Shown here: positions 14,644-22,644 of the stretch, in pieces
How the letters are laid out: each line of letters opens with the position of its first letter
How positions within the stretch are numbered: position 1 is the first letter of the stretch
NCBI GenBank assembly: GCA_050256015.1
Contig: JBFWIL010000006.1
Coordinates: 1-24,292 of the forward strand
DNA from: JBFWIL01 sp050256015
Lineage (GTDB): Bacteria; Bacteroidota; Bacteroidia; Bacteroidales; Prolixibacteraceae
Direction: 5' to 3'
DNA: 24,292 nucleotides
Notes under the pieces: generated by a model
What the model saw: the letters and a program-made list of their open reading frames with translations, nothing else
Databases searched by the model: none
What the model was told of the DNA's origin: nothing
Made by a program: the position numbers and the translations under genes

Positions 14644-16534
14644 GTTGATTAAGCATGAGTGTGGCATTGCGCTGATCCGTTTGAGGAAACCTCTGGAGTA
14701 TTACCAGAAAAAGTACGGAACCTGGCAGTATGGCCTCAATAAACTGTATCTGTTGATGGAGAAGCAACACAACCGCGGTCAGGATGGTGCCGGGGTTGTG
14801 AGTGTGAAACTGGAACTGAAGCCGGGGCAGGAGTATATCCACCGTTACCGTTCTGTTCAGCAAAATCCTATCAAGGATGTGTTCGACAAGTTGGGGAAAA
14901 GTGTAAAAAAAGCCCTCAAATCTGGGGCGGATATCAATCAGGTTGACTGGGTGTATGAGCACCTGCCCTATGCGGGGGAGCTTTACCTTGGACATTTACG
15001 TTATGGTACGTTCGGGCATAACAGCATAGAGTATGTGCATCCGGTGATGCGCCAGAACAACTGGAAGTCGAGAACCCTGGTGCTGGCCGGGAATTTTAAT
15101 CTGACCAATACTGATGAGTTGTTCCGGAAACTGATTGACCTGGGACAACATCCGAAGAATTATACCGATACGGTGACCGTGCTGGAAAAGGTGGGGCACT
15201 TTTTGGACGAGGAAAACCAGATCAGGTTCCGGCAGTATAAGAACGAAGGTTATTCCAACCGGGAGATTTCACCTCTGATTGAGGACAATCTGGATATTCA
15301 GACCATTCTGGAAAATTCAAGTAAGGACTGGGACGGAGGGTATACCATTGCCGGACTGATTGGTCACGGTGATGCTTTTGTGACCCGTGATCCCTGGGGA
15401 ATACGGCCTGCCTACTATTATGTGGATGAGGAAATCGCGGTGGTTGCTTCCGAGCGTCCGGTTATCCAGACGGTGATGGATGTGAAGGGCGATCAGGTTC
15501 GTGAGGTCAATCCGGGAGAAGTCCTTATAATCCGGAAGGACGGTTCTGTTTTTACGCAGATGATCCGGGTGCCTCATGAACGCCGGTCCTGCTCCTTTGA
15601 GCGGATCTATTTCTCCCGGGGAAGCGACAAGGATATCTACATGGAACGGAAACAGCTGGGTATCCTGTTGGCACCTGCCATTCTGAAAAGTATAGACTTT
15701 GACATAGAGAATACGGTTTTTTCCTATATTCCCAACACTTCGGAAACAGCCTTTTACGGGATGATGCAGGGGGTGCGCAAACATCTGCTGGACTGGAAAA
15801 AAAAGAAAATCAGGTCAGGAAACGGGAGCATGAGCGAAGCGGAGCTGGAGGAAATCATTTCCCGGGAGCCCCGGGTGGAAAAGATTGCCATAAAGGATGT
15901 CAAGCTGCGTACCTTTATATCCGATGATGCGAGTCGTGAAGATCTGGTGGCCCATGTGTATGATGTGACTTACGGGGTAATCCGGGAAGATCGGGATAAC
16001 CTGGTCATCATTGATGATTCCATCGTGCGGGGAACCACCCTGAAAAAAAGTATTCTGAAAATTCTTGCCCGGCTTCATCCACGGAAAATTGTGGTGGTTT
16101 CATCAGCTCCTCAGATCCGGTATCCCGATTGTTACGGGATCGATATGGCCGTTCTGGGCAAATTCGTGGCCTTTAATGCAGCCATTGAATTGCTGAAGGA
16201 CCAGGGTAAAGATGAGGTGATCGATACGGTTTACCGGAAGTGTAAGGCCCAGCAAAATCTTCCCAAGGAAGAAATTGTGAATTATGTGAAGGATATTTAC
16301 AGTCCGTTTTCCGATGGGGAAATTTCGGCTAAAATTGCCGAACTGCTCCGTCCGGAAGCTTGTCAGACAGAAATAGAGCTTGTTTACCAGACTATTGATA
16401 ACCTGCATAAAGCCTGCCCGAACGATGCGGGCGACTGGTATTTTACCGGCAATTATCCCACCCCCGGAGGGAACAAGGTGGTCAATACTTCTTTTATCAA
16501 TTATGTGGAGGGGGTGGAAGACCGGGCTTACTGA
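14636..16534 (+). CDS. purF: Amidophosphoribosyltransferase-like protein (PurF family, long form)
   Basis: A 632-residue class II glutamine amidotransferase fused to a phosphoribosyltransferase domain. I choose ATG at 14636, giving MSELIKHECGIAL; Cys9 is the N-terminal nucleophile after removal of a short propeptide. The glutaminase part shows NRGQDGAG, GHLRYGTFG, GNFNLTN and the RDPWGIRPAYYY segment. The transferase part has the PRPP loop VIIDDSIVRGTT (457-468). It is longer than E. coli PurF (about 505 residues), with extra charged segments including about 390-430, typical of a second Bacteroidota form. PurF makes 5-phosphoribosylamine from PRPP and glutamine; whether this form is the main purine enzyme is not shown. 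It overlaps the upstream SPOR gene. Confidence 0.9.
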   Translation: MSELIKHECGIALIRLRKPLEYYQKKYGTWQYGLNKLYLLMEKQHNRGQDGAGVVSVKLELKPGQEYIHRYRSVQQNPIKDVFDKLGKSVKKALKSGADINQVDWVYEHLPYAGELYLGHLRYGTFGHNSIEYVHPVMRQNNWKSRTLVLAGNFNLTNTDELFRKLIDLGQHPKNYTDTVTVLEKVGHFLDEENQIRFRQYKNEGYSNREISPLIEDNLDIQTILENSSKDWDGGYTIAGLIGHGDAFVTRDPWGIRPAYYYVDEEIAVVASERPVIQTVMDVKGDQVREVNPGEVLIIRKDGSVFTQMIRVPHERRSCSFERIYFSRGSDKDIYMERKQLGILLAPAILKSIDFDIENTVFSYIPNTSETAFYGMMQGVRKHLLDWKKKKIRSGNGSMSEAELEEIISREPRVEKIAIKDVKLRTFISDDASREDLVAHVYDVTYGVIREDRDNLVIIDDSIVRGTTLKKSILKILARLHPRKIVVVSSAPQIRYPDCYGIDMAVLGKFVAFNAAIELLKDQGKDEVIDTVYRKCKAQQNLPKEEIVNYVKDIYSPFSDGEISAKIAELLRPEACQTEIELVYQTIDNLHKACPNDAGDWYFTGNYPTPGGNKVVNTSFINYVEGVEDRAY

Positions 16535-16564
16535 GCTTTGTTATGAATGTGCAGTTTGTGCCCG

Positions 16565-17530
16565 TTATTTGATTTCCGGGTACGTGTTCTGAATGTTGTC
16601 TTTATCGCGGATGTAGGTTTCTATATGCCGGTCCTTTTTGGCTTCGTAAATGTCCTGGATGGTGACAATGATCCCGGTTTCCTCCACATCGCCGAACCGG
16701 TCGTTCAGCACCGTTCCAAAGGTCTTCATGGACGGACTCAGGTTCATGTAGGCATTGATCAGCGGAGGAATGTTTTCTCCGTGTTCGCGAACCTGCTGGG
16801 TCAGAATCCGGTAATCTTCTTTATAGGATCCTCCTTTAAATATTTTTCGCAGTTTTTCGATGTCCAGGTTCAGTTCCATCGGCTTTTTCGGATAAACCAG
16901 CCTGTCCTTGTCCCTGAAATATTTCTGAAAGAAGAACAGTATCATGTCGCGTGCTTCCACATTGAAATGGGTGTACATGGTAACTTTCCCGAAAAAATAT
17001 TTTATTTCGGGATGGTCTACGGTCAGGGCTCCAAGTCCGTCCCACAGATTATCAAGGGCGAACAGGGCTTTGGCTCCTGCTTTGCTCGACTGATAAGCCG
17101 GCTGGACAAAAGAACGGCCCAACTCCAGCGTATAGGGCAGGTAGTTTTTTTTGAATTCTTCGGAAAAATGGAACAGACGGGCCGTAGCCAGCGGAACATC
17201 CCCGTTTCCGTCTTCTTTCAGTCCTTCGCCCAGAATGTACCGGTATCCGCCTAAAATTTCCCGGGCATCAGGATCCCAGACAATCAGCTGGCGGTAAGGA
17301 TGCTCACAGGTATCATACTGGTCAATGTCCAGATCCTTCCCCGTTCCTCCGCCGGCATCGCGGAAGGTAATCTCCCGCAGTCGACCGATTTCATGCATGA
17401 TATTGGGAGAATCGTGATCGGTGATTACGTAGATCTCGTTGTCTCCTTTGTTGGTCTTCCTCAGTAGCTTACCCAGAGTAAGCTCCCGGATGATCATCTC
17501 CTTGGCTACGGGTGCAGCAATATCCTTCAT
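16565..17530 (-). CDS. glsB: Glycine N-acyltransferase-like protein (GlsB; OlsB-type acyltransferase)
   Basis: A 321-residue GNAT-like acyltransferase of the OlsB/hemolysin-like group. It shows REITFRDAGGGTGKDLDIDQ with the following YD, LIVWDPDAREILGGYRYILG, and ELGRSFVQPAYQ, the conserved core. In Bacteroides thetaiotaomicron the homologous gene glsB puts a 3-hydroxy fatty acid on glycine, the first step of glycine-lipid synthesis, and glsA adds the second acyl chain. The adjacent PlsC-type gene at 17579 supports this reading. Genes are 48 bases apart on one strand. A TAGTTTTG box at 17560-17567 may give glsB its own promoter. Ornithine-lipid synthesis is the alternative reading. Confidence 0.85.
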   Translation of the reverse strand: MKDIAAPVAKEMIIRELTLGKLLRKTNKGDNEIYVITDHDSPNIMHEIGRLREITFRDAGGGTGKDLDIDQYDTCEHPYRQLIVWDPDAREILGGYRYILGEGLKEDGNGDVPLATARLFHFSEEFKKNYLPYTLELGRSFVQPAYQSSKAGAKALFALDNLWDGLGALTVDHPEIKYFFGKVTMYTHFNVEARDMILFFFQKYFRDKDRLVYPKKPMELNLDIEKLRKIFKGGSYKEDYRILTQQVREHGENIPPLINAYMNLSPSMKTFGTVLNDRFGDVEETGIIVTIQDIYEAKKDRHIETYIRDKDNIQNTYPEIK

Positions 17531-17559
17531 ACTCGGTCCTGTATTTTTATAAAGAGCTA

Positions 17560-17567
17560 CAAAACTA
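17560..17567 (-). promoter_or_regulatory. Candidate internal -7 box before glsB
   Basis: Minus strand TAGTTTTG fits TAnnTTTG and lies in the 48-base gap between the glsA stop and the glsB start, 29 bases before the latter. It could allow glsB expression apart from glsA. No -33 match at standard spacing. Confidence 0.35.
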
Positions 17568-17578
17568 AAAAAAATAAT

Positions 17579-18418
17579 TCAGATTTGTTTTTCGGGCAGG
17601 GAATAAACAAGCTGCCGTATCTCGGCGGCCCATTCCAAGGGCGTTTTCTGCTTGTTAAAGCGCTGAAAAGGAACGGGTTTTCCAAAGATAAGGGTGAATT
17701 CACTGTTTCTGTGCCGGAAAGTTTCATCAGACAGGAAGAACATTTCCAGGTTCCAGGGGATGCCCAATGTCGTGCGCAGCCAGGCCAGATTGTAAAAAAA
17801 AGCCGAATTCCGGCCGCTGATGTGGACGGGAATGATATCTCGCTGGTATTCCACTGCTTTTTGAATAAAGTGTTTTTTCCATTCCGTGTCCATGACCTTT
17901 CCGTGCTTTTTGCGGGAGGCCAGTCCGGACGGAAAAATCAGGATTTGTGCATCCGAGCGGTACTGTTCTTCGAGATAGCGGGCTGCTTCCCTGCTGTGGC
18001 CTCCGTGTTTGTTGAGCGGTATAAAAATGTCTTTCAGTGGCTCAATTTTCATCAGTATATCGTTTACCAGGAACCGGAGTTCGCCCATCCGGTCGTATAC
18101 AGTGCCCATCAGCAGGAGCGAATCAAAACCCCCCAACGGATGATTGGAGACAAAAATAAAACGTCCGTGGTCCGGTATGTTTTCCAACCCGTATACGTGC
18201 TGGCGGACATTGAAATGCCTGAGCATATGGTGAACAAAATCAATTCCCCGGAAGGTCCCGTACAGGGCCATGATTTCATTGATTTCGGGAATGTGCATTA
18301 TCCGGTCAATGTAATTGTAAACAAAAGAAGGCAGTAACCGGGCCAGACGGGGATTTTTTTCTTCGAAAAGCACCCGGATGTCTATCGGGCGGACGGTTTT
18401 GTTTGGTTCTTCCGGCAT
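17579..18418 (-). CDS. glsA: PlsC-type O-acyltransferase, probable GlsA of glycine-lipid synthesis
   Basis: A 279-residue acyltransferase of the 1-acyl-glycerol-3-phosphate acyltransferase superfamily. The catalytic HxxxxxD-type block is SNHPLGGFDS (His93, Asp99; one residue longer than the classic HX4D). The acceptor region FPSGLASRK (162-170) follows. There is no long N-terminal transmembrane anchor, only hydrophobic patches. Next to glsB, the likely reaction is esterification of the 3-hydroxyl of N-acyl-glycine to give diacylated glycine lipid at the inner membrane. It lies upstream of glsB on the same strand and divergent from mraZ. A general lysophospholipid acyltransferase is the other possibility. 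Confidence 0.83.
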   Translation of the reverse strand: MPEEPNKTVRPIDIRVLFEEKNPRLARLLPSFVYNYIDRIMHIPEINEIMALYGTFRGIDFVHHMLRHFNVRQHVYGLENIPDHGRFIFVSNHPLGGFDSLLLMGTVYDRMGELRFLVNDILMKIEPLKDIFIPLNKHGGHSREAARYLEEQYRSDAQILIFPSGLASRKKHGKVMDTEWKKHFIQKAVEYQRDIIPVHISGRNSAFFYNLAWLRTTLGIPWNLEMFFLSDETFRHRNSEFTLIFGKPVPFQRFNKQKTPLEWAAEIRQLVYSLPEKQI

Positions 18419-18526
18419 GGTTGCATCGTTTGAATTCCGAAAAATATAAAAAATATTGATTTCGGCTTTTGTCGCGAGGGCAATCTTCAGAATAAAAGAG
18501 TTATTAACGGCATTCCGGTTCTTCTT

Positions 18527-18568
18527 TATTTTTGGTTAAGTGGCTTATATATAGATATTTTATTTTTG
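18527..18568 (+). promoter_or_regulatory. Two candidate -7 boxes for the dcw operon
   Basis: TATTTTTG occurs at 18527-18534 and again at 18561-18568, both matching TAnnTTTG. Either would start transcription upstream of the MraZ-type repeats, leaving a leader of roughly 150 bases. Their spacing to a TTTG -33 box is not standard. Confidence 0.35.
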
Positions 18569-18630
18569 TTTTTGAACAATGATCCGTCAGATATCAACAG
18601 AAAATAAACAACAACGGGAAAATGGAGAAG

Positions 18631-18665
18631 TGGAAAAATGTGACTGAAAGTGACTGAGAATGGGA
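18631..18665 (+). promoter_or_regulatory. MraZ-type operator: four steps of a 10-base direct repeat
   Basis: Starting at 18631, 18641, 18651 and 18661 the sequence reads TGGAAAAATG, TGACTGAAAG, TGACTGAGAA and TGGGA, so a TGG/TGA pentamer recurs exactly every 10 bases, one helical turn. MraZ is known to bind tandem TGGGN or GTG-type repeats with this spacing upstream of its own gene in E. coli and Mollicutes. The array sits 59 bases before the mraZ start, so autoregulation of the division cluster is likely. Confidence 0.6.
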
Positions 18666-18723
18666 TAAATTAAATCGAATTCCGTAATTTTACAATGGAT
18701 TTTAACAAATAGGGGATAAGCTC

Positions 18724-19194
18724 ATGGATTTCTCGGCAGAAAAAAAAGCCACGGTTGACGAAAAGGGAAGGGTTGTGCTGCCTGCAGATTACAAGAATGA
18801 AATGGGAGGCAGGATACCCGGCGGCCAGCTGGCTGTTGAGCAGGATCCCTATGAGAAATGCCTGAATATCTATCCCATGGATTTTTGGGAAAAACGACTT
18901 GCTTTTCTGAAAGGGAAACTGAACCGGAACAACCGGGAACAAAGTCGTTTGCTGGATCTGATTTACCGGAGTTTTAAGCTTATTCAGGTTCCGGAAAACG
19001 GTCGGATGAACCTTCCCAATAGCTTTTTGCTCAGAGCCGGGATTGTCCGGGACGTGGTTTTTGTTGGTCAGGGCAACCGGATCAGACTCTGGGATGTGAG
19101 TGAGTATGAAAGCTATCTCGGTTCGATGGGGGGTTACGGGGAGTTGTTTGAGAAACATTTCGGAAGGCTGGAGGAACTGGAGGATCAGGTATGA
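18724..19194 (+). CDS. mraZ: Transcriptional regulator MraZ
   Basis: A 156-residue MraZ with two SpoVT-AbrB-like half-domains. The first shows KKATVDEKGRVVLPADYKNE (about 7-26). The second shows VPENGRMNLPNSFLLRAGI (about 96-114), each with the DxKGR/NGR plus LP core. MraZ forms a ring-shaped oligomer that binds tandem repeats upstream of the dcw operon and tunes its own expression. It is first gene of the cluster. Its stop overlaps the rsmH start by four bases (ATGA), so translation is coupled. Confidence 0.95.
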   Translation: MDFSAEKKATVDEKGRVVLPADYKNEMGGRIPGGQLAVEQDPYEKCLNIYPMDFWEKRLAFLKGKLNRNNREQSRLLDLIYRSFKLIQVPENGRMNLPNSFLLRAGIVRDVVFVGQGNRIRLWDVSEYESYLGSMGGYGELFEKHFGRLEELEDQV

Positions 19195-20093
19195 GCCAGG
19201 CATACCACATACCGGCGTTATTGAAGGAGAGTATTGACGGGCTGCATATTCGTGGAGAAGGCGATTATGTAGACGTGACCTTTGGCGGGGGAGGGCATTC
19301 CCGGGCCATTCTGGAAAAGCTTTCTTCCGGACGTCTTTTTGCCTTTGATCAGGATGCGGATGCTGCAGCCAATATTCCTGATGATCCCCGTTTTTATTTT
19401 GTACGTCATAATTTCAGATATCTCCGGAACTTTCTTCGGTATGCCGGATTGAAAAGCGTAGACGGAATTTTGGCAGACCTGGGGGTTTCCTTTCATGATT
19501 TTGACAGGGCCGATCGTGGTTTTTCCTTTCGTTTTCCGGGGGAACTGGACATGCGAATGAACCGGAATGCGGGGCTTACGGCCGCAGATCTGGTGAATCA
19601 ATATCCGGAGGATGAGCTGGTACGTATCTTCCGGGAATACGGAGAGATAGGAAATGCCCGGCGTTTGGCCAGACAACTGCTCGGTGCCCGGGAGAAGGAA
19701 CAGCTAACAACTATCGGGCAATTTCGGGAAATCATTGCTCCCTGTGTTCCCAAAAAGCAGGAGAACAAATATATGGCCCGGGTTTTTCAGGCCCTGCGTA
19801 TTGAAACCAACGGCGAGCTGGAAGTTCTGAAAGATTTTTTGTTACAAAGTGTTGAGCTGCTCAAACCCGGGGGGCGGCTGGTCGTTATTACCTATCATTC
19901 CCTGGAGGACCGTCTAGTTAAGAATTTTATGCGGGCCGGGAATTTTGAGGGGAAAGCTGAAAAGGATTTTTACGGGCAGGTGAAAACCGTGCTCCGGCCG
20001 GTAAATCGTAAGGTGATTGTGCCTGACGGTAAGGAAATCGCTTTGAATCCGAGAGCCCGAAGTGCCAAACTAAGAATAGCGGAGAAAAAATGA
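19191..20093 (+). CDS. rsmH: 16S rRNA (cytosine(1402)-N(4))-methyltransferase RsmH
   Basis: A 300-residue SAM-dependent methyltransferase. The SAM-binding loop is VDVTFGGGGHSRAIL (27-41), with FAFDQD (50-55) after it. The family blocks ILADLGVSFHDFDRADRGFS, ARVFQALRIETNGELEVL and ITYHSLEDRLVKNFM follow, and the C-terminal ALNPRARSAKLRIAEK is the standard RsmH ending. It methylates N4 of C1402 in the decoding centre. Starts at ATGA overlap with mraZ and ends in ATGA overlap with the ftsL-like gene. Confidence 0.96.
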   Translation: MSQAYHIPALLKESIDGLHIRGEGDYVDVTFGGGGHSRAILEKLSSGRLFAFDQDADAAANIPDDPRFYFVRHNFRYLRNFLRYAGLKSVDGILADLGVSFHDFDRADRGFSFRFPGELDMRMNRNAGLTAADLVNQYPEDELVRIFREYGEIGNARRLARQLLGAREKEQLTTIGQFREIIAPCVPKKQENKYMARVFQALRIETNGELEVLKDFLLQSVELLKPGGRLVVITYHSLEDRLVKNFMRAGNFEGKAEKDFYGQVKTVLRPVNRKVIVPDGKEIALNPRARSAKLRIAEKK

Positions 20094-20506
20094 GCAGGAA
20101 AGAACAACCGGCAGAAGGAAACGGGAAACCACGCAGGAACAGGCTGCGCTCCTTTCTGGGAGGAAACCTGCTGGCCAGCGAAAAAATGCTCAGGCATTTG
20201 CCGTTGGTATTTTTTCTTGTTATCCTGGGCATTTTGCTGATCACCAACCGCTATTGGGCACAGCGGACGATCAGGCAGATTGAAGCCGTTCAGGATTCCA
20301 TCAAGGAACTGAAGGCCGAATCGGTGACTTACGAAACGGAACTGATGCGGATGTGCCGGCCTTCCGAGATTGCCGAAAGGGTAAGGGAGAGCGGACTAAA
20401 CCTGCAGGAACTGCAGGAGCCTCCGCGGAAACTGAAGGTTCAGAAATTGAAGAAAAGCGAGCATCCGGGGAAAAAACAACCGTTTGTGTCCGGAGCGGAA
20501 CCGTAA
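20090..20506 (+). CDS. ftsL: FtsL-like cell-division protein
   Basis: A 138-residue bitopic protein. A basic cytoplasmic N-terminus (1-36) precedes one membrane helix (about 37-55, LPLVFFLVILGILLITN). A predicted coiled coil follows (about 57-95, IRQIEAVQDSIKELKAESVT) and then a short tail with RPSEIAERVRESGL, the usual FtsL/DivIC feature. Position between rsmH and ftsI is diagnostic. FtsL joins FtsB and FtsQ to control septal synthesis by FtsW-FtsI. It overlaps rsmH by four bases and ends 13 bases before ftsI. Confidence 0.88.
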   Translation: MSRKEQPAEGNGKPRRNRLRSFLGGNLLASEKMLRHLPLVFFLVILGILLITNRYWAQRTIRQIEAVQDSIKELKAESVTYETELMRMCRPSEIAERVRESGLNLQELQEPPRKLKVQKLKKSEHPGKKQPFVSGAEP

Positions 20507-20519
20507 TTTGCAGGGGAAT

Positions 20520-22640
20520 ATGGAAATCAGAAAAGATATCACTTTCCGTATCGGATTGATCTATTTCCTGGCAGTGCTGATGGGAATCATCATCGTGGCC
20601 CGGATCGTTATAATACAGACCGTAGATACGGAACACTGGGAACAGATCGCCCGGAACCTGAAAAACAACACCACGGAAATCCTGGCCAAGCGGGGAAACG
20701 TCTGTGCTGATGACGGCAGCATACTGGCCACTTCCATACCGTATTATGAATTGCGGATGGACCTGGCTGCTCCCCGGGTTGTTCAGGTATTCGAATCGCA
20801 TGCCGGACAGTTTATTCTGGAGATGTCCGGATTTTTTGGCTTTTCCCAATCGCGTTTCAGACAGCAATTGATGAGGGCTTTTCAGACCGGTAACCGCTGG
20901 TTCCTGCTCTATCCTGGGAAGGTCGACCATAACCGGTTGCAGCAATTTAAAAAGCTGAAGATGATGAGCCGTTCCTATTTTGGAGCCGGACTCATTATTG
21001 TGGGTGAAAGCACGCGGGTTATGCCGCATGGCGATATGGCCAGCCGTACCCTGGGAAGCCTGAACAAGGGAGTATACGGAGGCGTTCACGGCAAAGTGGG
21101 GTATTCTGGCATCGAAGGTATCATGGAGAGTTATCTGGCCGGGGAGAACGGGATCGCCCTGAAACGGAACTTTTCGGGGCAATGGGTGAATGTGCCGGTA
21201 CGGGAGCCTCGTGACGGGCAGGATGTGATTACCACCATCAATGTCAATCTGCAGGATTTCACACAAAATGCACTGATGCAGCAGATGCAGCAGTCGCAGG
21301 CCGAATGGGGAACAGCCGTTGTCATGGAAGTAAAAACCGGTGCAGTGAAAGCCATTGCTAATCTCGGTCGCCGTTCAGACGGCAGTTATGAGGAAACTTA
21401 CAATTATGCTCTCGGACATGCCGGTTGCGGTGAACCCGGCTCCACCTTTAAGCTGGTGTCGCTGATGGTAGCTATGGAACAAGGCTATGTGGACACGGCC
21501 GATGTGTTTGATACGGGCGTGGGGCGCTGGGACTACCGGGGACAAACCATTTATGACAGTGATTACGGGCGGGGAGGTCATGGCCGGATCAGCATGAAAC
21601 GTATTTTTGAGCTGTCTTCCAATGTGGGAGTTGCCCGGATCATTACCCGTTTTTATGAAGGACGGGAAAAGGAATTTATTGACCGGATCAATAACTTCGG
21701 ACTGAACAAGCCGCTGGGACTGGGTTTTGCCGGAGAGGGGGTGCCTTACGTGAAATATCCCGGAGACCGGAACTGGTGGGGACCTTCCCTGGCCTGGATC
21801 TCTTATGGTTATGAGTTGAAACTGACACCCCTGCAGACACTGACTTTTTACAATGCCGTGGCTAACGGGGGTAAAATGATGAAGCCCCTGTTTGTCTCCG
21901 AAGTGAAAGAAAACGGGCTTTTGGTCAGGAGGTTTGAACCTGAGGTGCTCAATCCGGCCATCTGTTCAAAGGAAACTCTGGGGAAAGCGCAGGCTATGCT
22001 CGTGGGGGTTTGCAAAAACGGTACCGGGCGTTCGCTGAGTAATCCTTATTTTCCTATTGCCGGAAAAACAGGAACGGCCCAGGTGGCCTTTCAGGATCAG
22101 GGCTATTCCAAAAACGGGAGGAAAAATTATCAGGCGTCTTTTTGCGGTTATTTCCCGGCCGATGATCCCCGGTATTCGGCTATTGTGGTTATTGTCGGAC
22201 CAAAGGGAAGGTATTACGGAGGATCTGTGGCCGGTCCTGTTTTCCGGGAAATTGTCGGGAAAACCTATGCTGCTTTTCTTGAACCCCGTCAGGACACCAG
22301 CATGGAAGTGGCTCCTGTGCCTGAGATCAGGACGGCTTTCCGCGAGGAAGCCGAAACGCTTATCCGGGAACTGGAACTTCCGGTGCAGCTCGGTCTTTTG
22401 CCGGGAGAACGGTTTCGTCTTGAATCCGGAAAAGAACAGTCCGGGTTTAGCGGGCAGTTTCCGGGGAAAAGGCAGGTTCCTGACGTTACCGGAATGGGAG
22501 GCAGCGATGCTCTTTATCTGCTGGAGCAACACGGGCTCAGGGTAGTGCTTCGGGGGGTGGGTGCGGTCAGGCGCCAGTCCGTTCCGCCGGGGACGGATAT
22601 ACGGAAAGGACAAACCATTTATCTGGATCTGAATACCTGA
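20520..22640 (+). CDS. ftsI: Peptidoglycan transpeptidase FtsI (class B PBP with PASTA domain)
   Basis: A 706-residue class B penicillin-binding protein. I choose ATG at 20520 (MEIRKDITFRIGLIYFLAVL), with AGGGG a few bases before it; a longer frame from 20484 would overlap ftsL. One membrane helix (about 10-32) anchors it. The dimerisation domain follows, then the transpeptidase: SxxK GSTFK (Ser308, Lys311), SxN SSN (366-368) and KTG (516-518). The C-terminal 58 or so residues form a PASTA domain (VPDVTGMGGSDALYLLEQHG), as usual for Bacteroidota. It cross-links septal peptidoglycan. It is followed by murE after four bases. Confidence 0.95.
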   Translation: MEIRKDITFRIGLIYFLAVLMGIIIVARIVIIQTVDTEHWEQIARNLKNNTTEILAKRGNVCADDGSILATSIPYYELRMDLAAPRVVQVFESHAGQFILEMSGFFGFSQSRFRQQLMRAFQTGNRWFLLYPGKVDHNRLQQFKKLKMMSRSYFGAGLIIVGESTRVMPHGDMASRTLGSLNKGVYGGVHGKVGYSGIEGIMESYLAGENGIALKRNFSGQWVNVPVREPRDGQDVITTINVNLQDFTQNALMQQMQQSQAEWGTAVVMEVKTGAVKAIANLGRRSDGSYEETYNYALGHAGCGEPGSTFKLVSLMVAMEQGYVDTADVFDTGVGRWDYRGQTIYDSDYGRGGHGRISMKRIFELSSNVGVARIITRFYEGREKEFIDRINNFGLNKPLGLGFAGEGVPYVKYPGDRNWWGPSLAWISYGYELKLTPLQTLTFYNAVANGGKMMKPLFVSEVKENGLLVRRFEPEVLNPAICSKETLGKAQAMLVGVCKNGTGRSLSNPYFPIAGKTGTAQVAFQDQGYSKNGRKNYQASFCGYFPADDPRYSAIVVIVGPKGRYYGGSVAGPVFREIVGKTYAAFLEPRQDTSMEVAPVPEIRTAFREEAETLIRELELPVQLGLLPGERFRLESGKEQSGFSGQFPGKRQVPDVTGMGGSDALYLLEQHGLRVVLRGVGAVRRQSVPPGTDIRKGQTIYLDLNT

Positions 22641-22644
22641 AATA

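Larger units (their letters stand above)
18419..18723. other. Divergent control region glsA / mraZ, no gene
   Basis: These 305 bases separate glsA (minus) and mraZ (plus). They contain two TATTTTTG boxes on the plus strand (18527-18534 and 18561-18568) fitting TAnnTTTG, without -33 elements at ideal spacing. Further down is the 10-base-period array at 18631-18665. On the minus strand the glsA leader holds TATATTTT, one base off the -7 consensus. I find no small ORF or RNA here. Confidence 0.55.
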
